A DNA stretch of 64,000 nucleotides. It comes from Dyadobacter linearis (lineage in GTDB: Bacteria; Bacteroidota; Bacteroidia; Cytophagales; Spirosomataceae). The notes under the pieces were generated by a model. The model did not search any database, was not told the DNA's origin, and saw nothing but the letters and a program-made list of their open reading frames with translations. Positions 46,062 to 54,482 of this stretch are shown here, piece after piece (position 1 is the first letter of the stretch; every line of letters begins with the position of its first letter). A program made the position numbers and the translations under genes. The stretch is from the NCBI RefSeq assembly GCF_907165045.1, contig NZ_CAJRAU010000001.1, forward strand, positions 1 through 64,000, written 5' to 3'.

Positions 46062-46336
46062 GTTTTTGATGTTTTTAGTGTAGCTTAAAACGCACCAGCA
46101 ATTCCACCGGCAGAGGTGATTTTCTGGTCTTGCAAATTTCAGCCAAACGGAAAAAGCAAACCATCCCTGTTTTCAGCCATTTTTGAGTATCTCCCCCTGG
46201 CCCCCTCAAGGAGTTCAGAACAAATAGCCCCCTTGAGGGGGTTGGGGGAATTGAGGGGGCAGGGGGAGAATTTTTACCAACCAACATTAACAAACATCAC
46301 CGCCGCCCTTTTACAAAAAACGAACTCCTGAACCTC
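46062..46336. other. Divergent promoter region with a G/C-rich palindrome
   Basis: The region separates the barrel gene from the rightward SGNH gene. It contains a long inverted repeat: 46191-46209 (CTCCCCCTGGCCCCCTCAA) pairs with 46251-46268, with one extra base, and an internal symmetric core (CCCCCTTGAGGGGG) lies at 46228-46241. The element looks like a dispersed palindromic repeat rather than a promoter motif, since the same short word recurs four times within it. Confidence 0.6.
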
Positions 46337-47038
46337 ATGAAAACAGCATTACTAGCTCTTACTTTTTCACTAGTTCAACTCTCACTAACCACCTCGGCGC
46401 AGGTTGCTGATACCAGTTATCTGGCCGAGGTTAAAAAGGAGCTAAATACAGCGTGGCCGAAGAACCGGCGCGTTAATCTGGTTTTTCACGGGCATTCTGT
46501 TCCAGCGGGCTATTGGGAAACCCCCGAAGTGCGAACCCTGGAATCTTACCCAAATCTGATTTTGAAAGCGTTGAAAGCGAAATACCCTTACGCGGTGATC
46601 AATGTGATCGTGACTGCGATTGGCGGAGAAAATTCGTTGAAAGGCGCGGCGCGTTTTGAGAATGAAGTGCTGGTGCATCAACCCGACGTACTTTTCATCG
46701 ATTACGCACTAAATGACCGCTTTTCGCCTCTTGAAAAAACCAAGGAAGCATTGGAAAAGATGATCCGGGCAGCGCAGGAACGGAACATTAAGGTGATACT
46801 GGTCACCCCTTCCCCCGACCAGCGAATCGATATTTCGGATCATAAAAATCCACTCGACCCCTATGCAGCGCAGATCAAAGAGCTGGCGGTTCAATACAAA
46901 ACAGGATTTGCAGACCCATATATTAAATTTCAAAAAATAGTAAAGGATGGTAAATTGAAAGAAGTAATGTCGTCGGTGAACCACCCGAACGAGGCGGGGC
47001 ATACTGTTATTGCAAATGAGATCCTGCCCTATTTTTGA
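46337..47038 (+). CDS. Secreted SGNH/GDSL hydrolase
   Basis: The 233-residue protein has a signal peptide (MKTALLALTFSLVQLSLTTS). The SGNH pattern is LVFHGHSVPAGYWE (block I with Ser), AIGGENSLKGAARFE (block II), VLFIDYALNDRFSPLEK (block III with Asn) and SSVNHPNEAGHTVIA (block V His; the usual Asp is replaced by Val or Asn). It would be an esterase or acetylxylan-type carbohydrate esterase acting outside the inner membrane. It is divergent from the barrel gene, and no other carbohydrate gene is adjacent. Confidence 0.8.
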   Translation: MKTALLALTFSLVQLSLTTSAQVADTSYLAEVKKELNTAWPKNRRVNLVFHGHSVPAGYWETPEVRTLESYPNLILKALKAKYPYAVINVIVTAIGGENSLKGAARFENEVLVHQPDVLFIDYALNDRFSPLEKTKEALEKMIRAAQERNIKVILVTPSPDQRIDISDHKNPLDPYAAQIKELAVQYKTGFADPYIKFQKIVKDGKLKEVMSSVNHPNEAGHTVIANEILPYF

Positions 47039-47139
47039 ATGAACAAAGAGGCGCTGCCCTGATCGACAAACTGCGATTTTATTTGGACTTGTTTTAAATA
47101 ACAGACTATATTTGCAGCTTTCCATGAAGCTCCTTGCGA

Positions 47140-47679
47140 ATGAATCAGGATTTAGCAGATAGTATTCCAATGCGCATCGATGAGGTGACTTTCCGACAGA
47201 TTTATCTGCTGCATTGGGAGAAAGTTTTTGCTGTTTGCTACAACAACATCCGCGAATCGGAGCCTGCCAAGGGAATGGTCCAGGACATTTTTAAATCCTT
47301 GTGGGAACGGAAAGACGAGCTTGAAATCACGGTTTCAGTTGAAAGATACTTGCTCAGGGCTGCCAAATTAAAGGTTTTTGAATATTTAAGAAATACCAGG
47401 TCCCGCGCCGAACACATAGAATCTGCTTTTCAGAATTACTGCCACTCTACCAATTGCACCGAAAACGAGGTACTTTATAATAACCTGAAATCGCAGGTGG
47501 AATGCCTGGTAGATACACTTCCCTGCCAATGCCGCAATGTATTCAGAATGAGCCGGGAAGAAGGATTGACTAATCGCGAAATTGCCTCGCGCCTGCTTAT
47601 TTCCGAAAGGGCTGTCGAGTACCACATTACCCGGGCTCTTTCCACACTGAAAGCAAATCTCACAGAATACCTCCCTTAG
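47140..47679 (+). CDS. ECF sigma factor (Bacteroidota FecI-like)
   Basis: The start at 47140 (MNQDLADSIPMRIDE) is an ATG; an in-frame TTG at 47134 is less likely. The 179-residue protein has region 2 (FRQIYLLHWEKVFAVCYNNIRESEPAKGMVQD, FKSLWERKDELE) and region 4 (LPCQCRNVFRMSREEGLTNREIA, SERAVEYHITRALSTLK), the pattern of the Bacteroidota ECF group that works with FecR-like anti-sigma factors. The anti-sigma-like gene follows at 47737 and a DUF4374 lipoprotein at 48438, so it probably drives the neighbouring uptake locus. Confidence 0.9.
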   Translation: MNQDLADSIPMRIDEVTFRQIYLLHWEKVFAVCYNNIRESEPAKGMVQDIFKSLWERKDELEITVSVERYLLRAAKLKVFEYLRNTRSRAEHIESAFQNYCHSTNCTENEVLYNNLKSQVECLVDTLPCQCRNVFRMSREEGLTNREIASRLLISERAVEYHITRALSTLKANLTEYLP

Positions 47680-47736
47680 TTTTCACCGCCTGCCTTACGG
47701 TAAAAGTTAAATTGTGCTACTTTTACCAAAAGTAAA

Positions 47737-48423
47737 ATGCGTAATAAAGTCAGCTCCTACATGCGGGTCAGTAAAGAACTTATCGAGCGATATCACGCGG
47801 GCCTGTGTACGCAGGAGGAACAATTGGCTGTTGAAGAGTGGCTCCTGAGCGACGATTCCGACGAGGTATTTCTGCTGCCGGAGGGGAAAGAGAAACGGGC
47901 ACTTCGCGCTGAAATGTGGGAAGAAATAGCAGATGTTTATCCTGAAAAAAAGAGTTATCAGCACATATTCTTTCACAGCTTCTGGCGTCAGGCCGCAGCG
48001 GTTGTTTTACTGGGAATAACTGGCGTATTACTTTACAGCATTAATAATAAGCAGGTTACAGCTGAAATTATCGTCATTAACAACGAGTCCACTTCAATCA
48101 ATAAAGATTTACAAGCGGGCAACTTTCACGTATCCCTCGCACCGAAAAGCAACATTGAAATTGACAGCAATACCGAGCGGATTGATTTTTGCGGTGCCAT
48201 GATGATCAACCCGAAAATGGATGTTGAATATACCATCCAGGGCACCTGTCCCGACCAAAAGGAACAAAGCGGCAAGATGAAGCTCAAAAAAGGACTGAAC
48301 TATATTGCCCTCAATTACGCCGGGCCAGGTCAGAATACAGAACTGCTGGTACTCGAAGAAAAATCATTAATGGGGCTGCCGCCGCTCATGAAAAGGCAGC
48401 TTATGCACCAGTTTGACATTTGA
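47737..48423 (+). CDS. FecR-type anti-sigma-like membrane protein
   Basis: The 228-residue protein has an N-terminal cytoplasmic part with the FecR-like start SKELIERYHAGLCTQEEQLAVEEWLL, one TM (AAAVVLLGITGVLLYSI, ~residues 90-106) and a periplasmic beta-rich C-terminus (FHVSLAPKSNIEIDSN, ALNYAGPGQNTELLVL). The C-terminal domain is shorter than that of typical FecR proteins and lacks the usual FecR motifs, so it may be a reduced or divergent anti-sigma. Start 47737 or 47761 is not resolved. It follows the sigma gene and overlaps none. Confidence 0.7.
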   Translation: MRNKVSSYMRVSKELIERYHAGLCTQEEQLAVEEWLLSDDSDEVFLLPEGKEKRALRAEMWEEIADVYPEKKSYQHIFFHSFWRQAAAVVLLGITGVLLYSINNKQVTAEIIVINNESTSINKDLQAGNFHVSLAPKSNIEIDSNTERIDFCGAMMINPKMDVEYTIQGTCPDQKEQSGKMKLKKGLNYIALNYAGPGQNTELLVLEEKSLMGLPPLMKRQLMHQFDI

Positions 48424-48437
48424 AATCTACTTCATTA

Positions 48438-49658
48438 ATGATCAAAAATCCCCGGCAAATTTTCTGGTATCTGCTATCAGCGATGATTGCTTTTACAGTT
48501 GGATGCGCTGAAAGAGAATCGGGACAAAGCGACACTTTGCAAAAGAAATACAGTATCTACACAATGGCGGAGGATGGTCAGGAATTTTTGATGACTGCCG
48601 ACTCGCTGTCCGGCGGGCGCCTCGAACCGGAGAAATCAGGTGTAAAGGTAGATCCTCAGCGAATTTTTTACGAACTCATCGTACATAAGGGATACTACTA
48701 CCGGCTGGATGCAAAAACGCAGGAATTCTTAAAGATTGGTATTGAAAATAAGAAGTTTACTACCAAATCCAGATTAAAACTCGAAGGCTTTTCGGCGATC
48801 GATAACTATAACTGGATCACGCCCGATTCGCTCCTGATCATCGGCTACGATGATAAAAGTGCAGAGGTGAAATATGCCAAAATTCATCTCGACAATATGA
48901 CCGCGGTACAAGGTAAACTTCCCTTGCCCGCTCCTTCGGGAGGTTTTAACTGGACATCGGTCGGCTTTTCGCATTTCATGAATGGGCAACTGCTGGTCGG
49001 CTACACCTATCATGCCGCCCACGATCTGTTGGGCTATACCACAAGTGACACGATGTACGTGGCGACGCTGAGCTATCCTGCACTGAAAAATTTAAAGAAC
49101 TATAAAGACCACCGTACCACGTATCCCGGCGGGGTCAATACGCGGCAATCACATTTTTTTACGGATGAAAATGGCGATTTCTACTTTATCACCTGCCCGG
49201 GCATTGCTTTGGGCAATAATCCCGCGAAGCCCACTGCGATCATGCGGATCAGGAAGTCGGACGGCAGCATTGACCCGGATTACTTTTTCAATATTTCTGC
49301 TTCTCCTATTCAAAATAACGGATATGGTTTCTGGTATCTTGGGAAAGGAAAAGCAATTGTACGGACAGAGCGGAAAGCACTTTTTACAGGAATGGGTGAT
49401 CACTACAAAGTGCCCCATTTTGATTTTTACGAAGTTGATCTTGAAACGCAAACCACGACCCGCCTTAATCTTCCGTTGGATAAAGGCACAGCCAGGCAAT
49501 GTGTGATTGTAGAGAATGGGATCGCCTATATTGCTGTGAATTCAGATTCTGCAGGAAACTATATCTGGATCTATAATCCCGAAAATCACGGCCTCAAAAA
49601 AGGATTGCAACTTCTCGGCCAGACGGACTATATTCTGCGAATTGAGCGGCTCAACTAA
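48438..49658 (+). CDS. DUF4374 lipoprotein (paralogue 1)
   Basis: Start 48438 (MIKNPRQIFWYLLSAMIAF) is an ATG; the TTG at 48420 is less likely. A lipobox (FTVGCAE) implies lipid anchoring. The ~400-residue body is a predicted propeller: FNWTSVGFSHFMNGQLLVGY, TYPGGVNTRQSHFFTDENGDFYFIT, SPIQNNGYGFWYLGKGKAIVRTE and a closing DYILRIERLN. The same pattern recurs in the protein at 53080. DUF4374 proteins are outer-surface lipoproteins of xenosiderophore or iron uptake in Bacteroidota (XusB). It lies 14 bp after the anti-sigma-like gene. Confidence 0.85.
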   Translation: MIKNPRQIFWYLLSAMIAFTVGCAERESGQSDTLQKKYSIYTMAEDGQEFLMTADSLSGGRLEPEKSGVKVDPQRIFYELIVHKGYYYRLDAKTQEFLKIGIENKKFTTKSRLKLEGFSAIDNYNWITPDSLLIIGYDDKSAEVKYAKIHLDNMTAVQGKLPLPAPSGGFNWTSVGFSHFMNGQLLVGYTYHAAHDLLGYTTSDTMYVATLSYPALKNLKNYKDHRTTYPGGVNTRQSHFFTDENGDFYFITCPGIALGNNPAKPTAIMRIRKSDGSIDPDYFFNISASPIQNNGYGFWYLGKGKAIVRTERKALFTGMGDHYKVPHFDFYEVDLETQTTTRLNLPLDKGTARQCVIVENGIAYIAVNSDSAGNYIWIYNPENHGLKKGLQLLGQTDYILRIERLN

Positions 49659-50498
49659 TTAAAGCATCGCAAGTTGGCTTTCGGACAAGCCGGTAACCTC
49701 CATGATCAGTTCGTCAGAAAGACCTTTTTCCTTCATTTTTTTGGCGGTTTCCCGCTTGCTAGCCATAACTCCATCGTTCCAGGCAGTTTCTTTCGTTGCG
49801 TACAAATCTCTTGCTTGCTTCACACTTGCGTCGTATGCCATTTTATCTTGCTTGTTTAAGTTGCTGACTTCTGCTATATCAAACAGTTTTTTAAAAATAG
49901 GTCTTCTCAAAAACAATGGTAATTTATCAATATTATTCATGTGTTTCAATAAAAACAGCCAGTTGTCAAGTTCAGAATTCAGCTCTTCCTCGCGTTTCTT
50001 AAACTTTGGGATTTCAACGTAGATAAAAGTGAGCTTGTCGTAAAACGCTTTTCCCTTATCATCTTTTAGCATCACCTTGGAAATAAAATGACGATCTGTT
50101 TCATCAAAACAGAAATCCATGATGCCGATCAGATACACAGGTTTCAGGCGGTAATTCCAACTTTTCGTACTAATCGGTACCTGATCCCTGATCAGCGATG
50201 CGACATAATACAAGCAGCGGTCCTTGAAAAATTCCTGCCGGATCCGCTGCATTTCAATGATAAACTGCTCTCCGTCGGCGCCTGTACAAAGCAGATCAAA
50301 GATTACTTTTCTGTCTGCCGATAGCGGACCGTTCTGTTCAGTCTTGTCGTAAGTCAGGTCAATAATGTACTTCTCGCCTGCGAAAAGCTGATTTAGAAAA
50401 TCGATGAGCAAATCCTTGTTAGGCTCCGATCCGAAAATCCTTTTGAAACCAAAATCCGTAAAGGGATCGATAAAGCGGCCCGGCTTTGCTAAATGCAT
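49659..50498 (-). CDS. Rpn/PD-(D/E)XK nuclease-transposase family protein
   Basis: The 279-residue protein has the Rpn pattern: FIDPFTDFGFKRIFGSEPNKDLLIDFLNQ, then the PD-(D/E)XK core with DRKVIFDLLCTGADGEQFIIEMQ (the DxE...IEMQ catalytic pair), and a C-terminal helix KEKGLSDELIMEVTGLS. Rpn members promote recombination and belong to a transposase-related nuclease family. The gene is antisense and abuts the DUF4374 stop (49658/49659). It lies inside the iron locus, between the first DUF4374 gene and the TonB-dependent receptor, and is most likely an insertion. Confidence 0.85.
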   Translation of the reverse strand: MHLAKPGRFIDPFTDFGFKRIFGSEPNKDLLIDFLNQLFAGEKYIIDLTYDKTEQNGPLSADRKVIFDLLCTGADGEQFIIEMQRIRQEFFKDRCLYYVASLIRDQVPISTKSWNYRLKPVYLIGIMDFCFDETDRHFISKVMLKDDKGKAFYDKLTFIYVEIPKFKKREEELNSELDNWLFLLKHMNNIDKLPLFLRRPIFKKLFDIAEVSNLNKQDKMAYDASVKQARDLYATKETAWNDGVMASKRETAKKMKEKGLSDELIMEVTGLSESQLAML

Positions 50499-50645
50499 GG
50501 ATAGTATGTGTTTTGATCTCTGCGAAAATCCAAAAAATTTTCATCAAACACCTTCGGGAAACTGCGAATTGCGCTACTGGTTATCAGGCGGTATAAATGG
50601 ACATTAACCCTCCGCCCGAAAAACCAGCTTTTCTTCTATTTCAAA

Positions 50646-53039
50646 ATGCGTGTCAGCAAATTATTCCGTTGCGGGATTTCGATGATCCTCTGCACTTTGC
50701 CGCTCCTGGTAAATGCGCAAACTTCTTCCATTTCAGGCAAAATCACGTCGCAAGACCGTTCGACGCTTCCGGGAGTTTCAGTTTTACTTAAAAAAACATC
50801 CCACGGGACTACTACTGACGCCGACGGTTTATACAAACTAACCGACGTCAAACCTGGGAATTATACAATTGAGGTCACCGGCGTTGGATTCAGTACTATT
50901 TCCCAAACGGTTTCTGTAAAAAGCGGCAAACATGTCACCCTCGATTTTACAATGCTGGAAAGTCAGACGGATTTGAATGAAGTCCAGGTGGTGGGCAAAA
51001 CGCAAACCCAGGAGATCAAAGAGCTGGCATTTTCTGTAAATGCGATTGAAACCAAACAATTTGCAAATACCACGGCCGACTTAAACCAGGTATTGAACCG
51101 GAGTACCGGCGTGCGGATACGCGAACAAGGCGGGCTGGGTTCCAATTTTGTTTTCTCGATCAACGGACTTTCAGGAAAAGCTGTCAAGTACTTTATTGAC
51201 GGCGTGCCGATGGAAATTCTCGGTAGCGCCATGTCACTCAACAATATCCCCGTCAACCTTGCTGAGCGCATTGAGGTGTATAAAGGAGTAGTACCGGTTC
51301 AGCTGGGTTCCGATGCGATGGGCGGCGCGGTGAATGTGATCACCAGCCAGAAGCAGACCAACTATCTCGATCTCAGCCACAGCTACGGGTCGTTTAACAC
51401 CCACCGTTCCGCGTTGACCGGCCAATATGTGCACAAGCCGACGGGCATTACGCTGAAAGCAACGGGCTTTTTCAATTATTCCGACAACAATTACAAAATG
51501 AAGGGCGTCGAGATTCTCGAAGGCGGCAAGCGAAACGGCGACCAGATCACCGACCTTTCAGGAGCAAACTTTGTAATGACCGACACGCGCCGTTTCCACG
51601 ATCAGTACCGCTCGTCGATGGGACAGCTGGAAGCGGGTATTACCAATAAAAGTTGGGCGGACGTACTCTATGTAGGTTTTGGTTACACAGCAGGAAAACA
51701 GGATCTGCAAACCGGATTTGAGCAAACGATTGTATACGGAAATGTGACCCGGGACAGTAAGGCATTTACCGGAACTTTGCGTTACAAAAAGGCAAATTTG
51801 TTTATCAAAGGACTGGATCTGAGCCTGTTCGCTTCGCAGTCGCGCGATGCTTATGTAACTACCGACACCTTGCTCCGGCAATATTACTGGGACGGTTCGT
51901 GGACTACGAAAGGCGCTACTGAAATGGGCGGAGTCAAGACAATCGGGCACATAATACGACCGAGAACTTTCGCCCGGGCCAACCTGAGCTATACGCTGAA
52001 CGAGCGCCATTCTTTCAATATCAACTATACGGCCGATCGCCTCAAAAACGAGAGTTACAACGAACTGATCAGCGATAGTGACGATATGCCCGGGATTATG
52101 AACAAGCAGATCATTGGTGTCGCTTATCAACAGGAGCTGCTCGACAAAAAATGGGTGAATACATTTTTTGCCAAATACTATGGACTGGGATTGGAAAGGA
52201 AGAAATATATCGATCAGTCGTACCAGGTAGTAGACAGCACTTTCAGGAATTACGGTTACGGGGTTGCGTCGCGCTACAAGATCCTGCCGGACCTGGGTAT
52301 TAAAATTTCGCTTGAACATGCGTACCGTTTGCAGGAGGTTGAAGAGGTTTTTGGGGATGGTTTGAATGTCCAGCCTAACCCCGATCTGAAACCGGAAAGC
52401 AGCGACAACGTCAATCTGGGTGGTTATTACGGAGTTCGATTCAATAAGCACCGGTTCTTTGTGGAGGCTTCTGGATTTTACAGGAATGCAGTCGACTTCA
52501 TTTATCCGGTGCCCGACCAGCGTTCCAAAGCATTGAAAAACGAGAATAAGGCGAGTGTCCGGGTGACAGGTTTTGAGGGGGAGTTAAGATACGATTACGG
52601 CGATCTACTTTCCTTCAATATCAATGCTACTTATCAGAATGCAGTGAATACCACCAAGTTTGGCAATACGTCAAGTAACAATTACGAGGCGACTTATCTG
52701 AACAAAATCCCCAACCAGCCCTGGCTTTTCGGGAATGCAAACCTGGCGATCGGAAAGAGTAATGTGTTTGGGAAAGATACCCGGCTGCAATTTTCCTGGT
52801 ACACCCAGTATGTGCATTGGTTTTACCTTACCTGGGAAGCTTTTGGTAATGTAAATGGCAAATCCACTATTCCTAACCAGCTGATCCACAACGCATCTTT
52901 AAATTATTCCCTGCAAAATGGCAGGTATAATATCTCCGCCGAATGCCGAAACCTGACGGACGATCTGGCGTACGACAATTTCAGGTTACAGAAACCGGGA
53001 CGCGCTTTTTCCCTGAAACTCAGATATTTCATCAAATAA
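50646..53039 (+). CDS. TonB-dependent receptor, XusA/FecA-like
   Basis: The 797-residue outer-membrane receptor has a signal peptide ending VNAQ and a carboxypeptidase-D-like regulatory domain (SISGKITSQDRSTLPGVSVLLKK). The TonB box/plug follows (ATQ-type start LNEVQVVGKTQTQEIKELAFSV, DGVPMEILG, VPVQLGSDAMGGAVNVIT), then a 22-strand barrel with the terminal aromatic strand FSLKLRYFIK. Together with the DUF4374 lipoprotein (40 bp downstream) and the PepSY gene it matches the XusA-XusB-XusC order known for xenosiderophore utilisation. The ligand cannot be read. Confidence 0.9.
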   Translation: MRVSKLFRCGISMILCTLPLLVNAQTSSISGKITSQDRSTLPGVSVLLKKTSHGTTTDADGLYKLTDVKPGNYTIEVTGVGFSTISQTVSVKSGKHVTLDFTMLESQTDLNEVQVVGKTQTQEIKELAFSVNAIETKQFANTTADLNQVLNRSTGVRIREQGGLGSNFVFSINGLSGKAVKYFIDGVPMEILGSAMSLNNIPVNLAERIEVYKGVVPVQLGSDAMGGAVNVITSQKQTNYLDLSHSYGSFNTHRSALTGQYVHKPTGITLKATGFFNYSDNNYKMKGVEILEGGKRNGDQITDLSGANFVMTDTRRFHDQYRSSMGQLEAGITNKSWADVLYVGFGYTAGKQDLQTGFEQTIVYGNVTRDSKAFTGTLRYKKANLFIKGLDLSLFASQSRDAYVTTDTLLRQYYWDGSWTTKGATEMGGVKTIGHIIRPRTFARANLSYTLNERHSFNINYTADRLKNESYNELISDSDDMPGIMNKQIIGVAYQQELLDKKWVNTFFAKYYGLGLERKKYIDQSYQVVDSTFRNYGYGVASRYKILPDLGIKISLEHAYRLQEVEEVFGDGLNVQPNPDLKPESSDNVNLGGYYGVRFNKHRFFVEASGFYRNAVDFIYPVPDQRSKALKNENKASVRVTGFEGELRYDYGDLLSFNINATYQNAVNTTKFGNTSSNNYEATYLNKIPNQPWLFGNANLAIGKSNVFGKDTRLQFSWYTQYVHWFYLTWEAFGNVNGKSTIPNQLIHNASLNYSLQNGRYNISAECRNLTDDLAYDNFRLQKPGRAFSLKLRYFIK

Positions 53040-53079
53040 CCCGAAACACAATTATCCATTTTTATAACATATACATCAA

Positions 53080-54282
53080 ATGAAAATAATGAATAACCTC
53101 CCATTCAAAGTGCTGGCTATCAGTGCGCTGGCATTGGTTTTAAATGGTTGCAGCGACGAACTGAGCGAGTCTTCCAAGCCGGTTGAAGACGGAAAATACT
53201 CGGCAGTTGTGTGCGTGGGCAGCTGGCCGAATACGGCGTATTATATTGCTGACGTACCTTCCTTAAAAGAAGGACAAATCAGTTTGAAGGGCAGCGGAGC
53301 GGAAATGACGGGCAAAGTGTACGCCCAGGATGTGATCCAGAAAGACGGATTTTACTACCACGCCAACTTCGGCAGCGGACGTTTTGGCAAATACCACGTG
53401 CAAAACGGCGCGTTGATCGTCGATAAGGAAGTGCCTTTTACGTTCCTCAATTGGAGCTCGTACGTTTGGGCCGATGACCAGACGCTCGTGATTTTCGGAA
53501 CGGCCGAAGGTGAAGCGCGTTATGCGATCGTGAAAGTGGCTGATATGACTTTGACCACCGGCAAGCTTAACCTGGAAGCTTATCCGAAAGGATTTGATGA
53601 ATATGCGATCGGATTTGCAGAATTTCGTGACAGCAAACTTTTCATCGGATTTAGTTTTACAACTTCTACATACAGCGCTAATATGCCTGTTTATCAAAAG
53701 TTTGGTGTTGCTGTTGTGAATTACCCGGGCATGAATACGGAAAGCATTATTTCCGATACCCGCACCACTACACCCGGTGGTCCGGTTGTGTACGCACCGG
53801 CTTCTTTTCAAGATGAAAACGGAGATATCTACTTTATCAGTGACCCGGTTTACAACTACGATTACAAATCCCCATCCTCCATTTACCGGATAAAAAAGGG
53901 CACTACGCAACTGGATAATACCTATTACTTCGATTTCTCTTCCAAAGTAGAGAACGGAATGGGACCTGCGATGTGGTACCTCGGCAACGGAAAGGCGATT
54001 GTGCGGACCAGGGTAAAAGGTATCAATATTGATGCCGAGCACTCTTTTTCTGTGATTGACATTAGAAATGGTGCATTTATCAAAAAGCTTGACCTGCCCG
54101 CCGACAAAGGCGAGCGGATGGTGAAAGCGGTGATCGTGGAAGATGGTAAAGCCTATATAGCTGTAAATGCAGCAGATAAAGACTATATCTGGGAATACGA
54201 TCCGGCGACAGAAGCATTAAAACCAGGTGCGGAATTCGTGGGCGGAATCGACTATATCCTTCGTTTGGAAAAAGTTAAATAA
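53080..54282 (+). CDS. DUF4374 lipoprotein, XusB-like (paralogue 2)
   Basis: The ~400-residue protein has a lipobox (VLNGCSDE; Cys near residue 24) and the same propeller signatures as the protein at 48438: SYVWADDQTLVIFGTAEGEARY, FHD-type repeats (QDENGDIYFISDPVYN), GPAMWYLGNGKAIVRTRVKG and DYILRLEKVK. In the established XusABC system the DUF4374 protein is the surface siderophore-binding lipoprotein that hands ligand to the receptor. It follows the receptor gene by 40 bp. Start 53080 or 53089 is open. Confidence 0.88.
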   Translation: MKIMNNLPFKVLAISALALVLNGCSDELSESSKPVEDGKYSAVVCVGSWPNTAYYIADVPSLKEGQISLKGSGAEMTGKVYAQDVIQKDGFYYHANFGSGRFGKYHVQNGALIVDKEVPFTFLNWSSYVWADDQTLVIFGTAEGEARYAIVKVADMTLTTGKLNLEAYPKGFDEYAIGFAEFRDSKLFIGFSFTTSTYSANMPVYQKFGVAVVNYPGMNTESIISDTRTTTPGGPVVYAPASFQDENGDIYFISDPVYNYDYKSPSSIYRIKKGTTQLDNTYYFDFSSKVENGMGPAMWYLGNGKAIVRTRVKGINIDAEHSFSVIDIRNGAFIKKLDLPADKGERMVKAVIVEDGKAYIAVNAADKDYIWEYDPATEALKPGAEFVGGIDYILRLEKVK

Positions 54283-54283
54283 T

Positions 54284-54395
54284 GTCACGCTTCGGCTGCG
54301 CTCAGCGGGACAGTTTGGTGTGGCGGTCACGCTTCGGCTGCGCTCAGCGTGACAATTCGGTGTGGCGGTCACGCTTCGGCTGCGCTCAGCGTGAC
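54284..54395. repeat. Three tandem 42-bp REP-like repeats
   Basis: Units start at 54284, 54326 and 54368, each beginning GTCACGCTTCGGCTGCGCTC and, in the last two, ending AGCGTGAC, so each unit is a hairpin (GTCACGCT with AGCGTGAC). A spacer TTTGGTGTGGCG or TTCGGTGTGGCG separates them. A diverged relative (CAAGCTGAGCGAAGTCGAAG) follows at 54422-54442. They sit between the lipoprotein and PepSY genes and are likely an mRNA-stabilising or REP-type element. Confidence 0.75.
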
Positions 54396-54482
54396 AGTTT
54401 GTGGTGAGCGCATTCCTATGTCAAGCTGAGCGAAGTCGAAGCCGATACTTGTTCGCGCAATGTGAACACTAATATTAATCAA

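Noticed and set aside
51558-52451. Leftward 297-residue frame opposite the TonB-dependent receptor
   Set aside because: Antisense shadow of a gene with strong family evidence.
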